In this document: positions 22,979 to 35,372 of the stretch, piece by piece
Numbering within the stretch: the first letter of the stretch is position 1
How the letters are laid out: the number at the start of each line of letters is the position of its first letter
NCBI RefSeq assembly: GCF_947623445.1
Contig: NC_135246.1
Span: 15,173,856-15,237,855, forward strand
Direction of reading: 5' to 3'
Length of the DNA stretch: 64,000 bases
DNA from: Clavelina lepadiformis
Lineage: Eukaryota > Chordata > Ascidiacea > Aplousobranchia > Clavelinidae
Translations under genes and position numbers: made by a program
Notes under the pieces: generated by a model
The model's input: the letters and a program-made list of their open reading frames with translations, nothing else
The model's database searches: none
What the model was told of the DNA's origin: nothing

Positions 22979-25876
22979 ACTTTTAGCTTAAATGTTGGTC
23001 ACTGATTGTTTGTATTGTAGATTTTCCTCTATTAATTTATTTTATCAGGCCTAATCTCACCATCACTTGCAATTTTTGCTGTTTTCAATCCGTCATGATT
23101 GATAAGTGCTGCTTATGTATTCTCCATTTTTTCATAGCTGGGTCTGCTACAAATCTACTCTGTGCCTCAGTTTTGTATAGGCTTTCTAAACGCATTTGTG
23201 TGTTTTCTAACTTTTTTATATTGCAACAAAGTCCAAAAAAAGTAAAACTTATATTGATCTCTCAGATATACGTAACATACTTTTGGAATTTTTTATATTA
23301 AACACTGATGAGTACCAAAAGTTGCATTCTTTCTAGCCTATACAGCATATACCGGAACAATATCTAGGGCCTAGGCCTATAAACCATACAGTAAGATTTA
23401 GTTGTTTTAATAAAACTTTGCTACACGTAAAAAGTCTTTTTAAGTTTAACTGTATATACAAAGATAGCAAAAGACGTAAGCTTCGGTTTCACGTAGTGTT
23501 AACAAAAAGTAATCGCATAAATTATTATAGATATGCACGTTGAGCATGTTACAAATAGTCAAACCTGCCCCGAAAGACCATGAAAGGTCGCCAAAAACGT
23601 CACCAAATTTAAGTTTTTTCAAGAACCCGAGCATTACTTGGATGTACCCAAACGTCAAATTTTTGTGTAAATAAACAAGAACATTTTAAAGGAACGTGAA
23701 ATTTTTATTTGATTATTAATTCGAAAATTTCATTGTAAAATTTCCTGTCAATCGTTAAAACGACATTTATTTCCACAACTTGAATAACGCCTTCTGGCTT
23801 CGCATGACGCTTAACGTCGGAGACGTTTATAGCTTTTCTCATGCATAAAAAAGACAAGAACCGAAACGGATCTCAAACAAAAAAATTGTGGGAGCTGCAA
23901 GCATGTTCAAAAGTTATCGAGAAATTACATAGGCCTACTCTTTGCTGCCAAAAAGCTGTTTGTACACTCGCTATAAGGTACCTGTACCGAATATATAGCT
24001 TACCCATAATGGAATTTACAATCAATTATTTTATTTTTTGTTAAAAGCGCGGTGGGGACGAAAAATTAAGCCAGTTGTTACTAATGAATGCCAATGAACC
24101 GGAAAAAGTGAAAAAACCGAAAAGTCTTAAAACTTGCTCAAGAGAAATAACATTAATATTTGTTGGTAACAACTACCACAGCCACTAAACCTATAAATAG
24201 TTAAATCCATAAAACATAAGTTGAAAAGCGAAACTCAGGTAGACGAGCAGGTGGTGTGTTCAAGCAACTGATGAATGAAAATTGCTTCAATGCTGTACAT
24301 CAGTGAATGGGAGAAGAAAACCCGCTGTAAAAGAGTACAGCAAGACATTCTCACCAATGATAATAATCTTTGGAAGATGTGATGACAATACTGCTCGTTG
24401 CAAAATGGAAACTTCTCTGGTACATCGACAGTGATGTACGGAAAAAGATACCAATGCTGTCCAATAGATGGTAGTGCTGAATGGTAACCCCTCTTGACCC
24501 GGAGCTGAAGAGCTGAGTGGCGCTGGTGGTGACGTTTCAATCAAGTAACTGGTTCCGGTCTTTCATCTTGAATATATGTAAAAGTGATCTGCAGTAATTG
24601 CAGTAAATATCCGAAATAGTTGTGTAATAAGTGTTGAAAATTTACAAGCTACTTCATAATTAAACAGACTGACGTATACTTTTCTTAATCCGAATCGAAG
24701 TTTCCAATACCATCATCTTATCAAAGTTCTTTATCAAAAGGTACTTGTCGTGCGCATGCTGGATGCTTACTGCCTATGTCTAGAGTTTGACAACAGCAAA
24801 TTAAGTGGCATGTGGTTGAGGAATGCTTTAACTATTTTGAAGTTAGAAGAAAGATACAACAAATGAAAGTGTTTTAAAAATACCCATACATATTGCGGGC
24901 AGAGTGCGCCTATTATACACACAATGTTTCGATTCGTTCAGTTTAAAAATCACCAACTAAACCTGCAAAACTCGAGTATATAGCCTAAATCATTATTGGT
25001 GTATGTTTTTAATAGATCTGTATTTCACGATTTATATCGGTCAAATGACTTCATTTCATTCACCCGTATATACACGTACGCATATACCGAGGACGTAATG
25101 AGTTATAGTCTGTACATTTTACACAGTATTATATCTGTAAAGACATTTTGCTTCGATTTAAACTTTTTTGTTTGTTTGCGATCGTACTTGGCTCGGGTGC
25201 TCACAAACGTCGAAGTCAACGAGCTATTTTCACGTTTCATCATTCTTAGTTTTTTCAGCGTTTAAGCATAACCACGTCCTATGCCGTTTTTAAACGAGTT
25301 ACTTATCTGTAAACGAGTTATCGCTATTTTGTTCTGGCTGCGACCGGTTCTTTCCTTTTTTTGATACAGTCCAAATTTTTCATATTATTTGTTGAACGAT
25401 GGATGTGGAATTCTGTTGCCAATAAGGTTATTTGAAGGTTTTTATAGGAATGTGCTTTGACTTGCCTTTATACAAGCTTTGTCAGAAGTGAAATCTATGG
25501 CATACACTCGAGGGAGAATTGCAAAGAAAAGGTCCGTTAGGTTAAAATTTATTAAAAATTTTATAAATATAGAAATATTGCGTGAAATTACAAGCTTTGC
25601 ATGTGGTTGAAAACAAATCTTTAGAAAAGCATCGAAACAAACGAAAACAGCAACATTACAGACACAGTTATTGTTTCTTTTGCTTATATGCAAAAAATAT
25701 AGCTTATACAGATGGTGGTATAAATATAAATTATACAAAACAGGTCATCATGCTCTAAAAAGACGCAAAAAAGGCTATAGAAAGCACTCCAAATATGAAC
25801 GCTAAAGTTATATAAAAAAATTTCGAAGCCTATACAAAATACATGTACCAATTGCATACAAAATTACACAGAACGT
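22979..25876. other. Intergenic between genes A and B
   Basis: No supported gene. A region at 24235-24544 has open frames of 85-101 codons on the minus strand and a base composition less AT-rich than its surroundings, but no recognisable motif or splice context. The rest is AT-rich. Genes A and B converge on this spacer. Confidence 0.4.
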
Positions 25877-27347
25877 TTATGCACACAAAGCTCCAAGCAC
25901 GCCCGATCTGTTTGGGTTTGTAATGCAGGTGCACTGTCGTCTTCCTTCGCATGCTGACCGCCAGTTATTGCCGCGATAATCTCTCGGTTTGGGGCAATGG
26001 ACTACACAGCGGCCGGAACACGTTGGAGCCTCTTTTCGGGATCCTAAGCATGCACACTGAGACCTGCCAATTTCGCGACCTTGACATAATCCATCGTCGC
26101 AATGTGCATCACACACTTCTGTTTTAAAGAAATAAAAATTGTGAGCCGGTGAAAATTGGACGCGAATAGTGCTCTAACATTTCTATTCATCAGCTGGCAA
26201 ATAGCCCAGTCACCTTAAAGCATCGTTCCATGCGAGATAGCCTATTAGCATTGTATAGCGCACCACGTTGAAAACACATTTAATAATAAATTGCAAAATT
26301 AATGTTAATTTTAGCCTTTTATGCATGGAAATATAACCGCACTATCATAATGACTGATTTCTTTAGCAAAAATTGTCACCTACTTTGCACGACTGGTCTT
26401 TCGGTCGGAGGAACAAGTCCAGAGTTCGGTGAGGGAGGAGGAATTCCTCCGCATGGTTTACAAACTCCGCAACTCATCTTGCAGTTGTTCATCATCCACT
26501 CGTGGTGGAGAGATTCTTTTTTGCAGTGATCCTGCTCACGAGCCCAGTATGGACAGGATTTATGACCGTCCTTGCAATCTGTAGGGAAGATAGTACGTTT
26601 AATTAAAGCGAAACAGCTATTGGTCTTGCCCACTTATTAAGATACATGGGGTACGGACTGAGCATAGCCTGTAGCGACCGAAGGTGCTTTTTACCAAACT
26701 GTTACCGTTTGAACAATCCGGCGCAGGGATGAGTCCTCCACACGGAATGCAAACTCCGCAAGATCTTTTGCACTTCCGACTTACGAGATAACCCAACTTC
26801 TCATCTTTGCAAAATTTCGGCGCCAGAAAGATCGGACAAAGCTTGTGAGTGTCTTGACATTTATTTCCTGGAATAAAGCGTTAAATTTAATCTGTGCAAC
26901 AATAAAACTGAGTTTCTGCAACGTGCCAGCAGTTATACGCAAAGCAAGGTGTACTGCAAATTACCTGGCATGCAAGATCTAGCCGAAATTGTATCACAAG
27001 GCTTGCAAATTCCACACGCTCTTGGACATTTCGATTTGAGGAGAAAAGAGAATACGTCAGTACGATTGCAGAAAGCCATCATTTGCGGTAAACCGCAGTA
27101 TTTTAATTGATCTTTGCAATTTTTCTCTACGCACAAAAGTGTGAAAGTATAGGTTTCAGTAACACAATTTTTTAAAATTATTTCTGGTACGGAAACTGAA
27201 GAAATACTTACGACACTGTCGCTGCTCCCCACTCCCAGCGAAGTACAGCTGTCCTGTGATATGGTCTCTGATTGTATCTCGAAGCCGATCCGTCGTTTGT
27301 TGGCAATTCGCCAGTCCAACCAACATCATAAAAAGTACGGTTCTCAT
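25877..27347 (-). CDS. Gene B: secreted triple-ShK protein with TGQL leader and 12-Cys module
   Basis: Exons on the minus strand are 27212-27347, 26965-27126, 26706-26867, 26384-26578, 25877-26118, giving 298 residues; all introns are phase 1 and the first two ShK exons are each exactly 162 bp. The signal peptide starts MRTVLFMMLVGLANC. It is followed by a short leader containing IRDHITGQLYF that B shares with D, E and F. Three ShK-like modules follow (NCKDQLKYC..; KCQDTHKLC..; DCKDGHKSC.. with HHEWMMNNC), then a Pro-rich linker. The last exon encodes the 12-Cys module (VCDAHCDDGLC, CPKPRDY). B has the leader and exon lengths of D to F but no CAP exons, so it resembles the form from which the CAP-bearing members arose. 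It is probably extracellular; its target is unknown. Confidence 0.9.
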
Positions 27348-27439
27348 AGTGTATTTTCGATTTTTTGTCTTTGCAATTTTTTTGCTTGTTGTGCTTTACG
27401 TTTGAACGATTGTTGTGACAACCTGAGTTTTAACTCGTC

Positions 27440-27447
27440 TTTATATA
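27440..27447 (-). promoter_or_regulatory. TATA box of gene B
   Basis: TATATAAA on the minus strand, 93 bases upstream of the ATG at 27347. Confidence 0.65.
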
Positions 27448-29127
27448 CAGCGGAGTTAAAAAAAAGTAACAACACCTATTCAATCTAATTGATAGGTAGT
27501 TACTAACCACTTACAATTAACCACGGCAGTGTAGTGACGAAGTCTACAAACTGCGTAAAGCTCAATTGAATAACGAGGTATTGTTTACACAAATTGTTGA
27601 ATTATCTATTTATTAGATAATCTGTTTTTGACGCGATCACATATACGAAAAGCGTGAAACCTTTTTACTATATTACGTAACTTTTGTTCTGCGTCATTAC
27701 GTCAGTGGTAGTGTACTGACCATATGTAGCCATAAAAATGACTACAAGTACTTAATGATTTTTAAGATGACGTTTGACACAATAAACTGGCAGACGAAAT
27801 CAAAACATCCGACTAATTACGGAAAAACGGCGTCACATGGACATGTTACAAAATTATGCTATAGAAGATTGTGTGAGCAATTTGTTATTCGCTTTCTTGC
27901 GTTTAAATTTTTATATTAAGCTGTGATCTCATCTTTAAATACTGTTAGTCTGTTAATTATAGTCAAATTGCATACTACTGTATAATAATTAATAAGCTAT
28001 AGTTTTGCGCCAATGCCGGCATTTCAACACACACGTTGGACAATGAGTTACTTTCCACTTGTCTCAGTACGGTTTGACAGTGCAGTAATTTTTGTATGTA
28101 CGTTTTACCAAATAAAAACGCATGGATTTGGATATGTTTCGTCAGCAATTCTCGAATTGTTTTATGTAACATTGATAAACACGGAATCACAGTAATCTTT
28201 ATCCTCAGACTGCAGAAAGTCTTTGCACGACTTAAACTCGGCCACGATTTCTCATCTCTCGAGCCCCGGTTACCAAGCTCGCCTTAGTGCAAGTTCCGAT
28301 TGCCACAAATTTTTTATTTGTTTTCTTGATTTTTTGTATTGTTTAGCGGAATTGGAGCTGTTCATCAAAACCACTGAGCCAGAACAATCGTCTTTCATAC
28401 CCAGTGATAAAATGTTGAATAAATTGCGCACCATAATTTCAGAGAAACAGGTGCAAATGTAAACGTCGTTTCACGAACAACAATATTCATTGTCCATCTG
28501 TTTTTTGTCTTTCTTTCACTGTGCGCATACAACAAGTAGAGTAGAAGACAATTAGTCCAAAAACGTGACCATTTGTGCGATTGAAGACGTGACATTTATC
28601 ATAAATATAGAAGAAGTTCTCCAAAAAAACAATAGAAGAAAAGCTTAAATTGGAAATATACAAAACAAATTTTTAAAATGTAAACAATAAAACCGATGTC
28701 GCATTTTGTCGTGATGCCTTATGCTCTATGAAGCTGTGTCATTTGATTAATTATATTATTTATTTATTTATTAATCAAGTATAGGTTTATGTTTGTAAAC
28801 AAATACTTATAAGTAAATATAATTTTAAAACTCTTACGAGTATTCTGGGAATGGAATTAGGATAATGAGAATTCTCTAATTGGATTGTCTTGTTCTTTGC
28901 TTTGAACGACCTCTATTACGTCACCACCATTAACCACCAAACATCACGTTTTGTTTTAATCCTCAGTTCAAACGTGTGCAAATTTTGACGACCCACGCTT
29001 AAGCTTCTGTGTAAGTTGAAGAATTTGTTTTCCATCATACAAATTAATGATTTCAATTTAATTTTAAATCGCTTTGATGATGATGCTCATAATTGAAAGA
29101 AAACGGTTTTCTGTGTGAAGAAAGGTG
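27448..29127. other. Intergenic between divergent genes B and C
   Basis: Shared upstream region of two divergently transcribed family members. No gene is supported. It contains a dispersed repeat copy at 28181-28300 (listed separately) and AT-rich low-complexity sequence near 28750. Confidence 0.4.
28181..28300 (+). repeat. Dispersed repeat copy 1
   Basis: Shares blocks such as ACTTAAACTCGGCCA, and beyond it a GAGCCCCGG-like stretch, with 63438-63555 in the same orientation and order. This is probably an old interspersed element; the family is unknown. Confidence 0.6.
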
Positions 29128-29135
29128 TATATAAG
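29128..29135 (+). promoter_or_regulatory. TATA box of gene C
   Basis: TATATAAG lies 204 bases upstream of the ATG. The longer distance may reflect a short 5' UTR intron (possible donor 29243, acceptor ending 29286). Confidence 0.6.
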
Positions 29136-29331
29136 AGGCGGCTAAAGTTTGTTGGAAATCAGATTCAGTTCGACCTTTGGGATCGAATAAGCAACTTTAA
29201 AATAGCAAAGTGACTATTTGGCTACCATCTATACATGGATAGGTATTAATAGAGCTTTTAATATATTGATGCTTTATGATTTTCAGGAAAAAGTTGTATC
29301 ATTATTCAAAGAGAAAAGTGATATAAGCAAA

Positions 29332-30927
29332 ATGAAGTTCTTAGTAATCTTCGCTTTTGTCACCCTAGTTAGTTGCATGGACAGAAAACTAACTCCCCTC
29401 AAAGCAGAGTCGTGTGGTAAGCAAAAATTGATTGGACGTTTAAGTTAACTGTAAAAACAAATTAAAAACATACATTTATACATTTCAAAAGTTAAATTTG
29501 TCGGTAACGCATTATGCTTTCTCGTTTTTACCATTCGGATACCAACAATAAGTTAGTTGCTATTTCAAACAAAACGGGTTAAATCGTGTTTTACTTTACG
29601 CAGAAGACTGCAAAGATTCACACGAGATATGTGGTCTTGAGAGAGTAGAAAAAATGTGCAAAGATCATATTTTCTCCTCGATTGCCAAAGCGATGTGCAG
29701 AAGTACTTGCAAAGTTTGCGAGCCTTGCGAAATTTCTCCACGCACTTGCACCCCAGGTATTACTGATAACCCCACATAAATTCCCATAAGGTTTTTTTAT
29801 TGGGTTTAGCACATCTATGTTCTCGTATTTCATTTGTTGGTGTTTTGTCTTCGTAGAAACCGATCCTTGCCGGGATACAAGTAAACATTGTCACTTTCTC
29901 GCCCCGACATACTGTGCGGTTGGTCGTTTATCCGAGTTGGTCAGGATCAAGTGCAGGAAATCGTGCGGGGAATGCAAACCAACTTGCAAACCACTTGAAA
30001 TCGAAGGAAGAGGACTCACTCTCGAACCTTGCAAGCCAGGTTTGCGAAATAAAACTTTAACATTTATAGACAGCACGATATATTTCAAGACAAAATGTCA
30101 AAACTCTTGATGAATACTGGCTGATAAGACAATGACTTCTTCTAGATTGTAAAGACAAATATGAAGAATGTCCCTACTGGAAGGATAAGTATTGCAAGGG
30201 ATCTATTAACAGTGCGTGGACCAAGAAGAACTGTCCATACAGCTGTGGTGTTTGCAAACCCTGTAACAAACCATCAAAATCATCACTGGTACCGCCACCT
30301 TTGCCAACAACCCAAGATAAAAAGATGATGACAACTACTACCACCACTCAGCAGTCCACCAAAACTACCACCATCCAGCAGTCTACCAAAAGCACCACCA
30401 CTGAATCTACTACCACTATGAAATCCAAAAAACCCAAGGCAACAAATACATCTGAAGTGACAAGAGACGAAGGTAAAATTATTAAAGAAGTTTTTTGACA
30501 GCCTCGCTTTGGTATAACACTTTTTGCCTATAACATCTTATGGAAGTAAACATCTGTGTCACAAACTTTATTTGCATTTTGCGAAGTCATAACATGGAAT
30601 CAAGCATTTCCGTACGATGTTTTCCTTACAGGACATTTTGTTTTGCTAAAAACTTTAACCTGCAGCATATGTTTCACAGATGAATGCCAAGTGGAATGCG
30701 AACAGGGAGGGTGCTTCAGTTACGGTGAAGAGAAAGAATGTGTTTGCGACAAGAAACTCGGACAAAAAGAGAAACCTCGCTGTCAAGGCATGTGCAGCGT
30801 CTACTGCCCGAAACCGGCCGAACATGACGGCGAATGGCTTGATGATTGCGACGGGAACGTGATTTGCACCTGTAATACCAGAGGAGACAAAGGAACTGGG
30901 GTACTACCTGGTGCCTTGTGCCGCTAA
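29332..30927 (+). CDS. Gene C: secreted triple-ShK protein with Thr-rich linker and 12-Cys module
   Basis: Exons 29332-29416, 29604-29756, 29857-30039, 30146-30472, 30680-30927 give 331 residues with phase-1 introns throughout. I start at MKFLVIFAFVTLVSC, a good signal peptide; upstream in-frame codons read as 5' UTR. ShK-like modules are DCKDSHEICGL.., PCRDTSKHCHF.. and DCKDKYEECPY... The second is followed by extra cysteines (ECKPTCKP). A Thr/Ser/Lys linker of about 60 residues (TTTTTQQSTKTTTIQQSTK-like repeats) probably carries O-glycans. The last exon encodes the 12-Cys module (ECQVECEQGGC, CPKPAEH). The layout matches gene A, not B, so A and C form one subtype without TGQL leader or CAP domain. 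Function unknown. Confidence 0.9.
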
Positions 30928-31239
30928 GTTATAGAACATCTTGTTTGCTGTTGTCCACGTGTAGTGTAACGTTATTAACTTCGGGTATATATAGGAGCAT
31001 ATTTGCCGTGTAATATCTTACAGTATTTATACCTCAAGCGTTATAGATCGAACTTGTCTTATAGCTGATGTTTGTTCTGTGATTTAATCAAGTTTTGGGT
31101 ATCATTTATCACTCAGTATCACCGTCATGATTGCCGTGAAATGATAAGATTTGTTTTTGCAAGAGCTTATAGCCGATATGTTTTCCAGTCACTTTGCGAT
31201 TACATTGCACTATTGCTGCACATCGGTGTTTGAAATGAA

Positions 31240-31245
31240 AATAAA
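31240..31245 (+). terminator. Possible poly(A) signal of gene C
   Basis: AATAAA 313 bases downstream of the stop; plausible but not the only AT-rich candidate. Confidence 0.35.
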
Positions 31246-32154
31246 GCGTTTGCCAGCGATTTTTTTTGTCTAAAAAGGTGTGATAAGTTTCCATGAAAAA
31301 TGTCTAAAGAAATGAACGAACCTGCAAAAATTATAGGCACAATCGTATATATTGTAGTGTCTTTTCTTAAACCACTAAATGCACCCATTTTTTTCCGGAA
31401 GGTATTCTAAGAATCTTCCGCATGGCAATTGCCTTTTTGCAGTAGTCGTATTTCTTTCTTTTATCAAATTCCGATTTAAAACCGCAAATTTTTCTGTAAA
31501 ATATTTAGACAAATGGCCATCCTGTTCCGTTTGAAAGGTTTGTTGACCACTGCATTGACTTCATAAATAAAGCGTGTTTAAAAAAGTTAATCATACACTC
31601 GTTGGCTATTGCGTTTTCAATGTCTAAGCTCAACAACATAGTAGACCTGCATGTTGTGTACACATATGATTGAAGAAGCTACTATAAGTTAGATTACTAT
31701 ATAATATTCGAAAAAGAGTCTGCTTGATGGTTAGGATTTATCTGGCTTTAATCTATCTTACGCTGCACATTGTTGGCTTGTGCCAAGAATGGGTGGAAAG
31801 CGCGGAAACATTTTTGTAATATCGTAATGGTATACAACCTAATATTTAAAAATTCTCAGAACAAAGTAATCACATTAGGTAAAGAGTTAAAGCTTAATGT
31901 AAGAAATTGGAACATTGCTCTATTTTGTATTAAGCAAATTGATGACTCGCGCAACTTAAACAAAATCTTAATCAATTTAGTCAACGCAAAAGACTTACAA
32001 ATAAATTATTGTTTTTAAGACAAAAAACATTGTTTGTACAAACAAAGGCATAGTAGAAACAATTTGTCCAGTTTCATTGCTGATAGCTTTTTCTTAGTTC
32101 TATGTTATTTTTATGATAAAAGCCAAGCTCGGTATCACTTTAACGGTTCCAGGT
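31246..32154. other. Intergenic between gene C and the repeat island
   Basis: AT-rich sequence with no supported gene and no recognisable element up to the first tandem array. Confidence 0.4.
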
Positions 32155-32544
32155 CGATTCAACCCACGGACGATTCAACCCCGGACGATTCAACCCACGG
32201 ACGATTCAACCCCGGACGGTTCAACCCAGGACGATTCAACCCACGGACCTTTCAACCCACGGACGATTCAACCTAGGACGATTCAACCCACGGACGATTC
32301 AACCCCGGACGGTTCAACCCAGGACGATTCAACCCACGGACCTTTCAACCCACGGACGATTCAACCTAGGACGATTCAATCCACGGACGATTCAACCCAC
32401 GGACCTTTCAACCCACGGACGATTCAACCCAGGACGATTCAACCCACAGACCTTTCAACCCACGGACGATTCAACCCAGGACTTTTCAACCCAGGACGAT
32501 TCAACCCGCGGACGATTCAACCCGCGGACGATTCAACCCACGGA
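32155..32544 (+). repeat. Tandem array 1 of a 15-16 bp unit
   Basis: About 25 units of the type CGATTCAACCCACGGA, with variants differing at the joint (CCCGG, CCTAGG, CCAGG) and at CGATT versus CCTTT. Longer blocks of several units recur, so the array has higher-order structure. Forward frames stay open, giving spurious proteins. No function is apparent. Confidence 0.92.
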
Positions 32545-32560
32545 TAATTGACATAATAAC

Positions 32561-32934
32561 TGAAAATTGACAAAACGCTTTTCTAGTGTTGACTATTTTC
32601 GTTTCTGCGTATTAAGATTGACAACTTGCAGTTTCAAATGCAATGCCTTCACATCGTGACGTCACCAGACGCGCTGAAAGGCCTTCCCTCTCTTGGTGGC
32701 TTTAGTTCTAAGTAGGCCTTTAATTTGGGGCACTGGAATTGTTTGCGGTACAAGAAAAGAGAAAAACGGAAGAATAATATTACAAAATTACAAGTTTAAT
32801 AGATTTTGACCTAAAAGAAACAATTGACTTTATATTGGCCTAATAACTTCTGTACTACACGTCGCACAAGACTGAAATTTGTTTTGTGATAGCATTCTGA
32901 GCAGGTTAAAAAAAATTGACCATATAGACTTTTT
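32561..32934 (+). mobile_element. Truncated MITE copy between the two arrays
   Basis: Matches the inner part of the complete copy at 35373-36025 in the same orientation, from the TTTTCTAGTGTTGAC block to TTGACCATAT. The inverted-repeat ends and the sub-repeat section are missing. It begins directly after array 1. Confidence 0.8.
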
Positions 32935-33070
32935 TTGCGTGCAATCTTCATTCCAATCAACAAACAGTTGTTTCTAAGGTTTGACTTTTAATCGACGTCT
33001 AGGCTTTATTTTTCGCTAAGCAGGCCTACTAGTTACTACACGGTACATAAACTTGTTTTTATTTCAACAC

Positions 33071-33143
33071 AAGATGTGTATTGGTATAGTGGTAAAAGCG
33101 GCATCCGTGCCTGATAACGAACTGCGTAGACGTTTTTATAAAC
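33071..33143 (+). other. tRNA-like fragment (A-box) at the edge of array 2
   Basis: TTGGTATAGTGGTAAAAGC resembles a tRNA D-arm/A-box (TGGTATAGTGG). About 60 bases on, the first array unit reads GGGTTGAATCGTCC, loosely like a B-box/T-arm. No cloverleaf can be closed, so this is at most a tRNA-derived relic. Confidence 0.3.
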
Positions 33144-33831
33144 GGGTTGAATCGTCCGTGGGTTGAATCGTCCGGAGTTGAATCGTCCTGGGTTGAATCG
33201 TCCGTGGGTTGAATCGTCCGGGGTTGAATCGTCCTGGGTTGAATCGTCCGTGGGTTGAATCGTCCGTGGGTTGAATGATCCGGGGTTGAATCGTCCTGGG
33301 TTGAATCGTCCGGGGTTGAATCGTCCGTGGGTTGAAAGTTCCGTGGGTTGAATCGTCCGTGGGTTGAATCGTCCGCGGGTTGAATGGTCCGTGGGTTGAA
33401 TCGTCCGCGGGTTGAATCGTCCGGGGTTGAATCGTCCGTGGGTTGAAAGTTCCGTGGGTTGAATCGTCCGGGGTTGAATCGTCCTGGGTTGAATCGTCCG
33501 GGGTTGAATCGTCCGTGGGTTGAAAGTTCCGTGGGTTGAATCGTCCGCGGGTTGAATCGTCCGTGGGTTGAATCGTCCGCGGGTTGAATGGTCCGCGGGT
33601 TGAATCGTCCGGGGTTGAATCGTCCGTGGGTTGAAAGTTCCGTGGGTTGAATCGTCCGCGGGTTGAATCGTCCGTGGGTTGAATCGTCCGTGGGTTGAAT
33701 GGTCCGCGGGTTGAATCGTCCGCGGGTTGAATCGTCCGTGGGTTGAATCGTCCGGGGTTGAATCGTCCTGGGTTGAATCGTCCGTGGGTTGAATTGTCCG
33801 GGGTTGAATCGTCCGTGGGTTGAATCGTCCG
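33144..33831 (-). repeat. Tandem array 2, inverted relative to array 1
   Basis: About 44 units of TCCGTGGGTTGAATCG and variants (TCCGGGG, TCCTGGG, TCCGCGG; TTGAAAG, TTGAATGG), which is the reverse complement of array 1. The two arrays are 599 bp apart and could pair as a large hairpin. The long open frames seen here are a by-product of the repeat. Confidence 0.92.
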
Positions 33832-34520
33832 ACCACCCACATTAACAGTGAGTCGTGGCACCACAAAAATTAGAAGGGATTTAATAAAAACAATAAGAAC
33901 GGTTCAGTAATAAAAACGAACAGATAAGGTATAAACGAGAAAATATCCACAAAGGCCCGAGCCGCTGCCACTACAATTACTATAAAGAAAGTCAACACGA
34001 CAACACGAACACACCATAAGAGGGTACTGAGACAATCAGAAACACGCTCGAAGTCGGCCAGAACTAAAAATACCTCTCCCCCTCTGACCTGGGTTGGGAA
34101 TGTAGTGATAAGTGACGTAAAGACGGAGAATGTTCGAAGCGTGTGTGGTGCACAAACTGCATTTTAAATAGGTAAGAATGCCAAAGGCAAAAACAAAGGT
34201 AAGAACCACAAACCAAAAAACATAATCTAAATTGTTACAATGTACAAACAAATCATTCGCGTATTGCTTCGCGTCACGTCGTCGCTCTCAATATTCCAGA
34301 ATGCGAGTTTCGATATTATCAAACCGCAAGCTAAGCTAAGCATGTCGCAGGCGTTCAGGAGTAAATATATTTGTAATTATAATAATAATCCGATAACAAA
34401 ATGTGCTGCCAGCAACAATAGGCCGATACTTCCGTTGTGTTTTTAAGGTTTTGTCATTTTGAACTAACTGAAAAGTAACTGATGTAACTGCGTTTAACAA
34501 GAGTTTATATTGCTAATAAT
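33832..34520. other. Intergenic between array 2 and the MITE pair
   Basis: No gene or element recognised. Confidence 0.35.
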
Positions 34521-34522
34521 TA

Positions 34523-35122
34523 GGGCAACCAAAAGTCAATATGGTCAATTTTTTTTAACCTGCCCAGGATGTTATCAAACAAGCACAAAACAAATTTCAG
34601 CTTTGTACGACGTGTGGTATAGAAGTTATTAGGTTAAATAAAGTCAAAATGTTACGTTAGGTCAAAATACGGTCAAATTGTTTCTTTAGGTCTTTTTTTT
34701 AGGTCAAAATCTATTAAATTTGTAATTTTGTAACCATTTTGTAATATTATTCTTCCGTTTTTTCTCTTTTCTTGTACCGCAAACAATTCCAGTGCCGCAA
34801 ATTTTACTTAGAACCAAAGCCACAAAGAGAGGGAAGGCTTTTCAGCGCGTTTGGTGACGTCACGATGTGACGGCATTGCATTTGAAACTGCGAGTTGTCA
34901 ATCTTAATACGAAGAAACGAAAAAAGTCAACACTAGAAAAGCGTTTTGTCATTTTTAAATGCGGCTTTAGATTAGAAAGTTGCTGTAGACAGTGTAGAGA
35001 CTATCAGTATAGCGTTTTTCAAAATAAGGTCAAAATTTAAACTTTTTAGGTCAAAATGAGGTCAAAATTTGCAAATTTTAAGGTCAAAATTTAAACTTTT
35101 TAGGTCAAAAAACTGGTTGCCC
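34523..35122 (-). mobile_element. MITE copy (600 bp), inverted orientation
   Basis: Ends GGGCAACC and GGTTGCCC are inverted repeats flanked by TA on each side (34521-34522, 35123-35124), suggesting a TA-targeting family. One end carries repeats of AGGTCAAAATTTAAACTTTTT type. No coding capacity. Orientation is opposite to the copy 250 bp downstream. Confidence 0.82.
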
Positions 35123-35372
35123 TACTAATAATAAATAGTAAGCTTGCAGACACCCACACCCACGTCTGCCTCGTAACCGCAATAGAAATGAAGGGGATAT
35201 ACGGAGATTCGCGGCCCGCACATGACTTAAACTACCCATTACTTCTACCATTAACAATTTTATCGAAATTATCGTACGTTTAATTTACGGCACCAATCTA
35301 AGAAGACAAAACGATTCGACGCCGAACGCGTTACATTCAATTCAAGCAGCAAAACGTGACTGATTATTATTA

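Noticed and set aside
24235-24544. Overlapping 85 and 101 codon open frames on the minus strand
   Set aside because: No recognised domain, splice partner or promoter; two frames are open at once, so no choice is supported.
32155-33831. CRISPR-like array
   Set aside because: Units are directly adjacent with no unique spacers, there are no cas genes, and the genome is eukaryotic.
33036-33866. Long minus-strand open frames of 242-276 codons with RFNPRTIQP-type repeats
   Set aside because: They are translations of the short tandem repeat; more than one frame stays open, as expected for a stop-free short unit, so no protein is implied. The same holds for 32113-32547.
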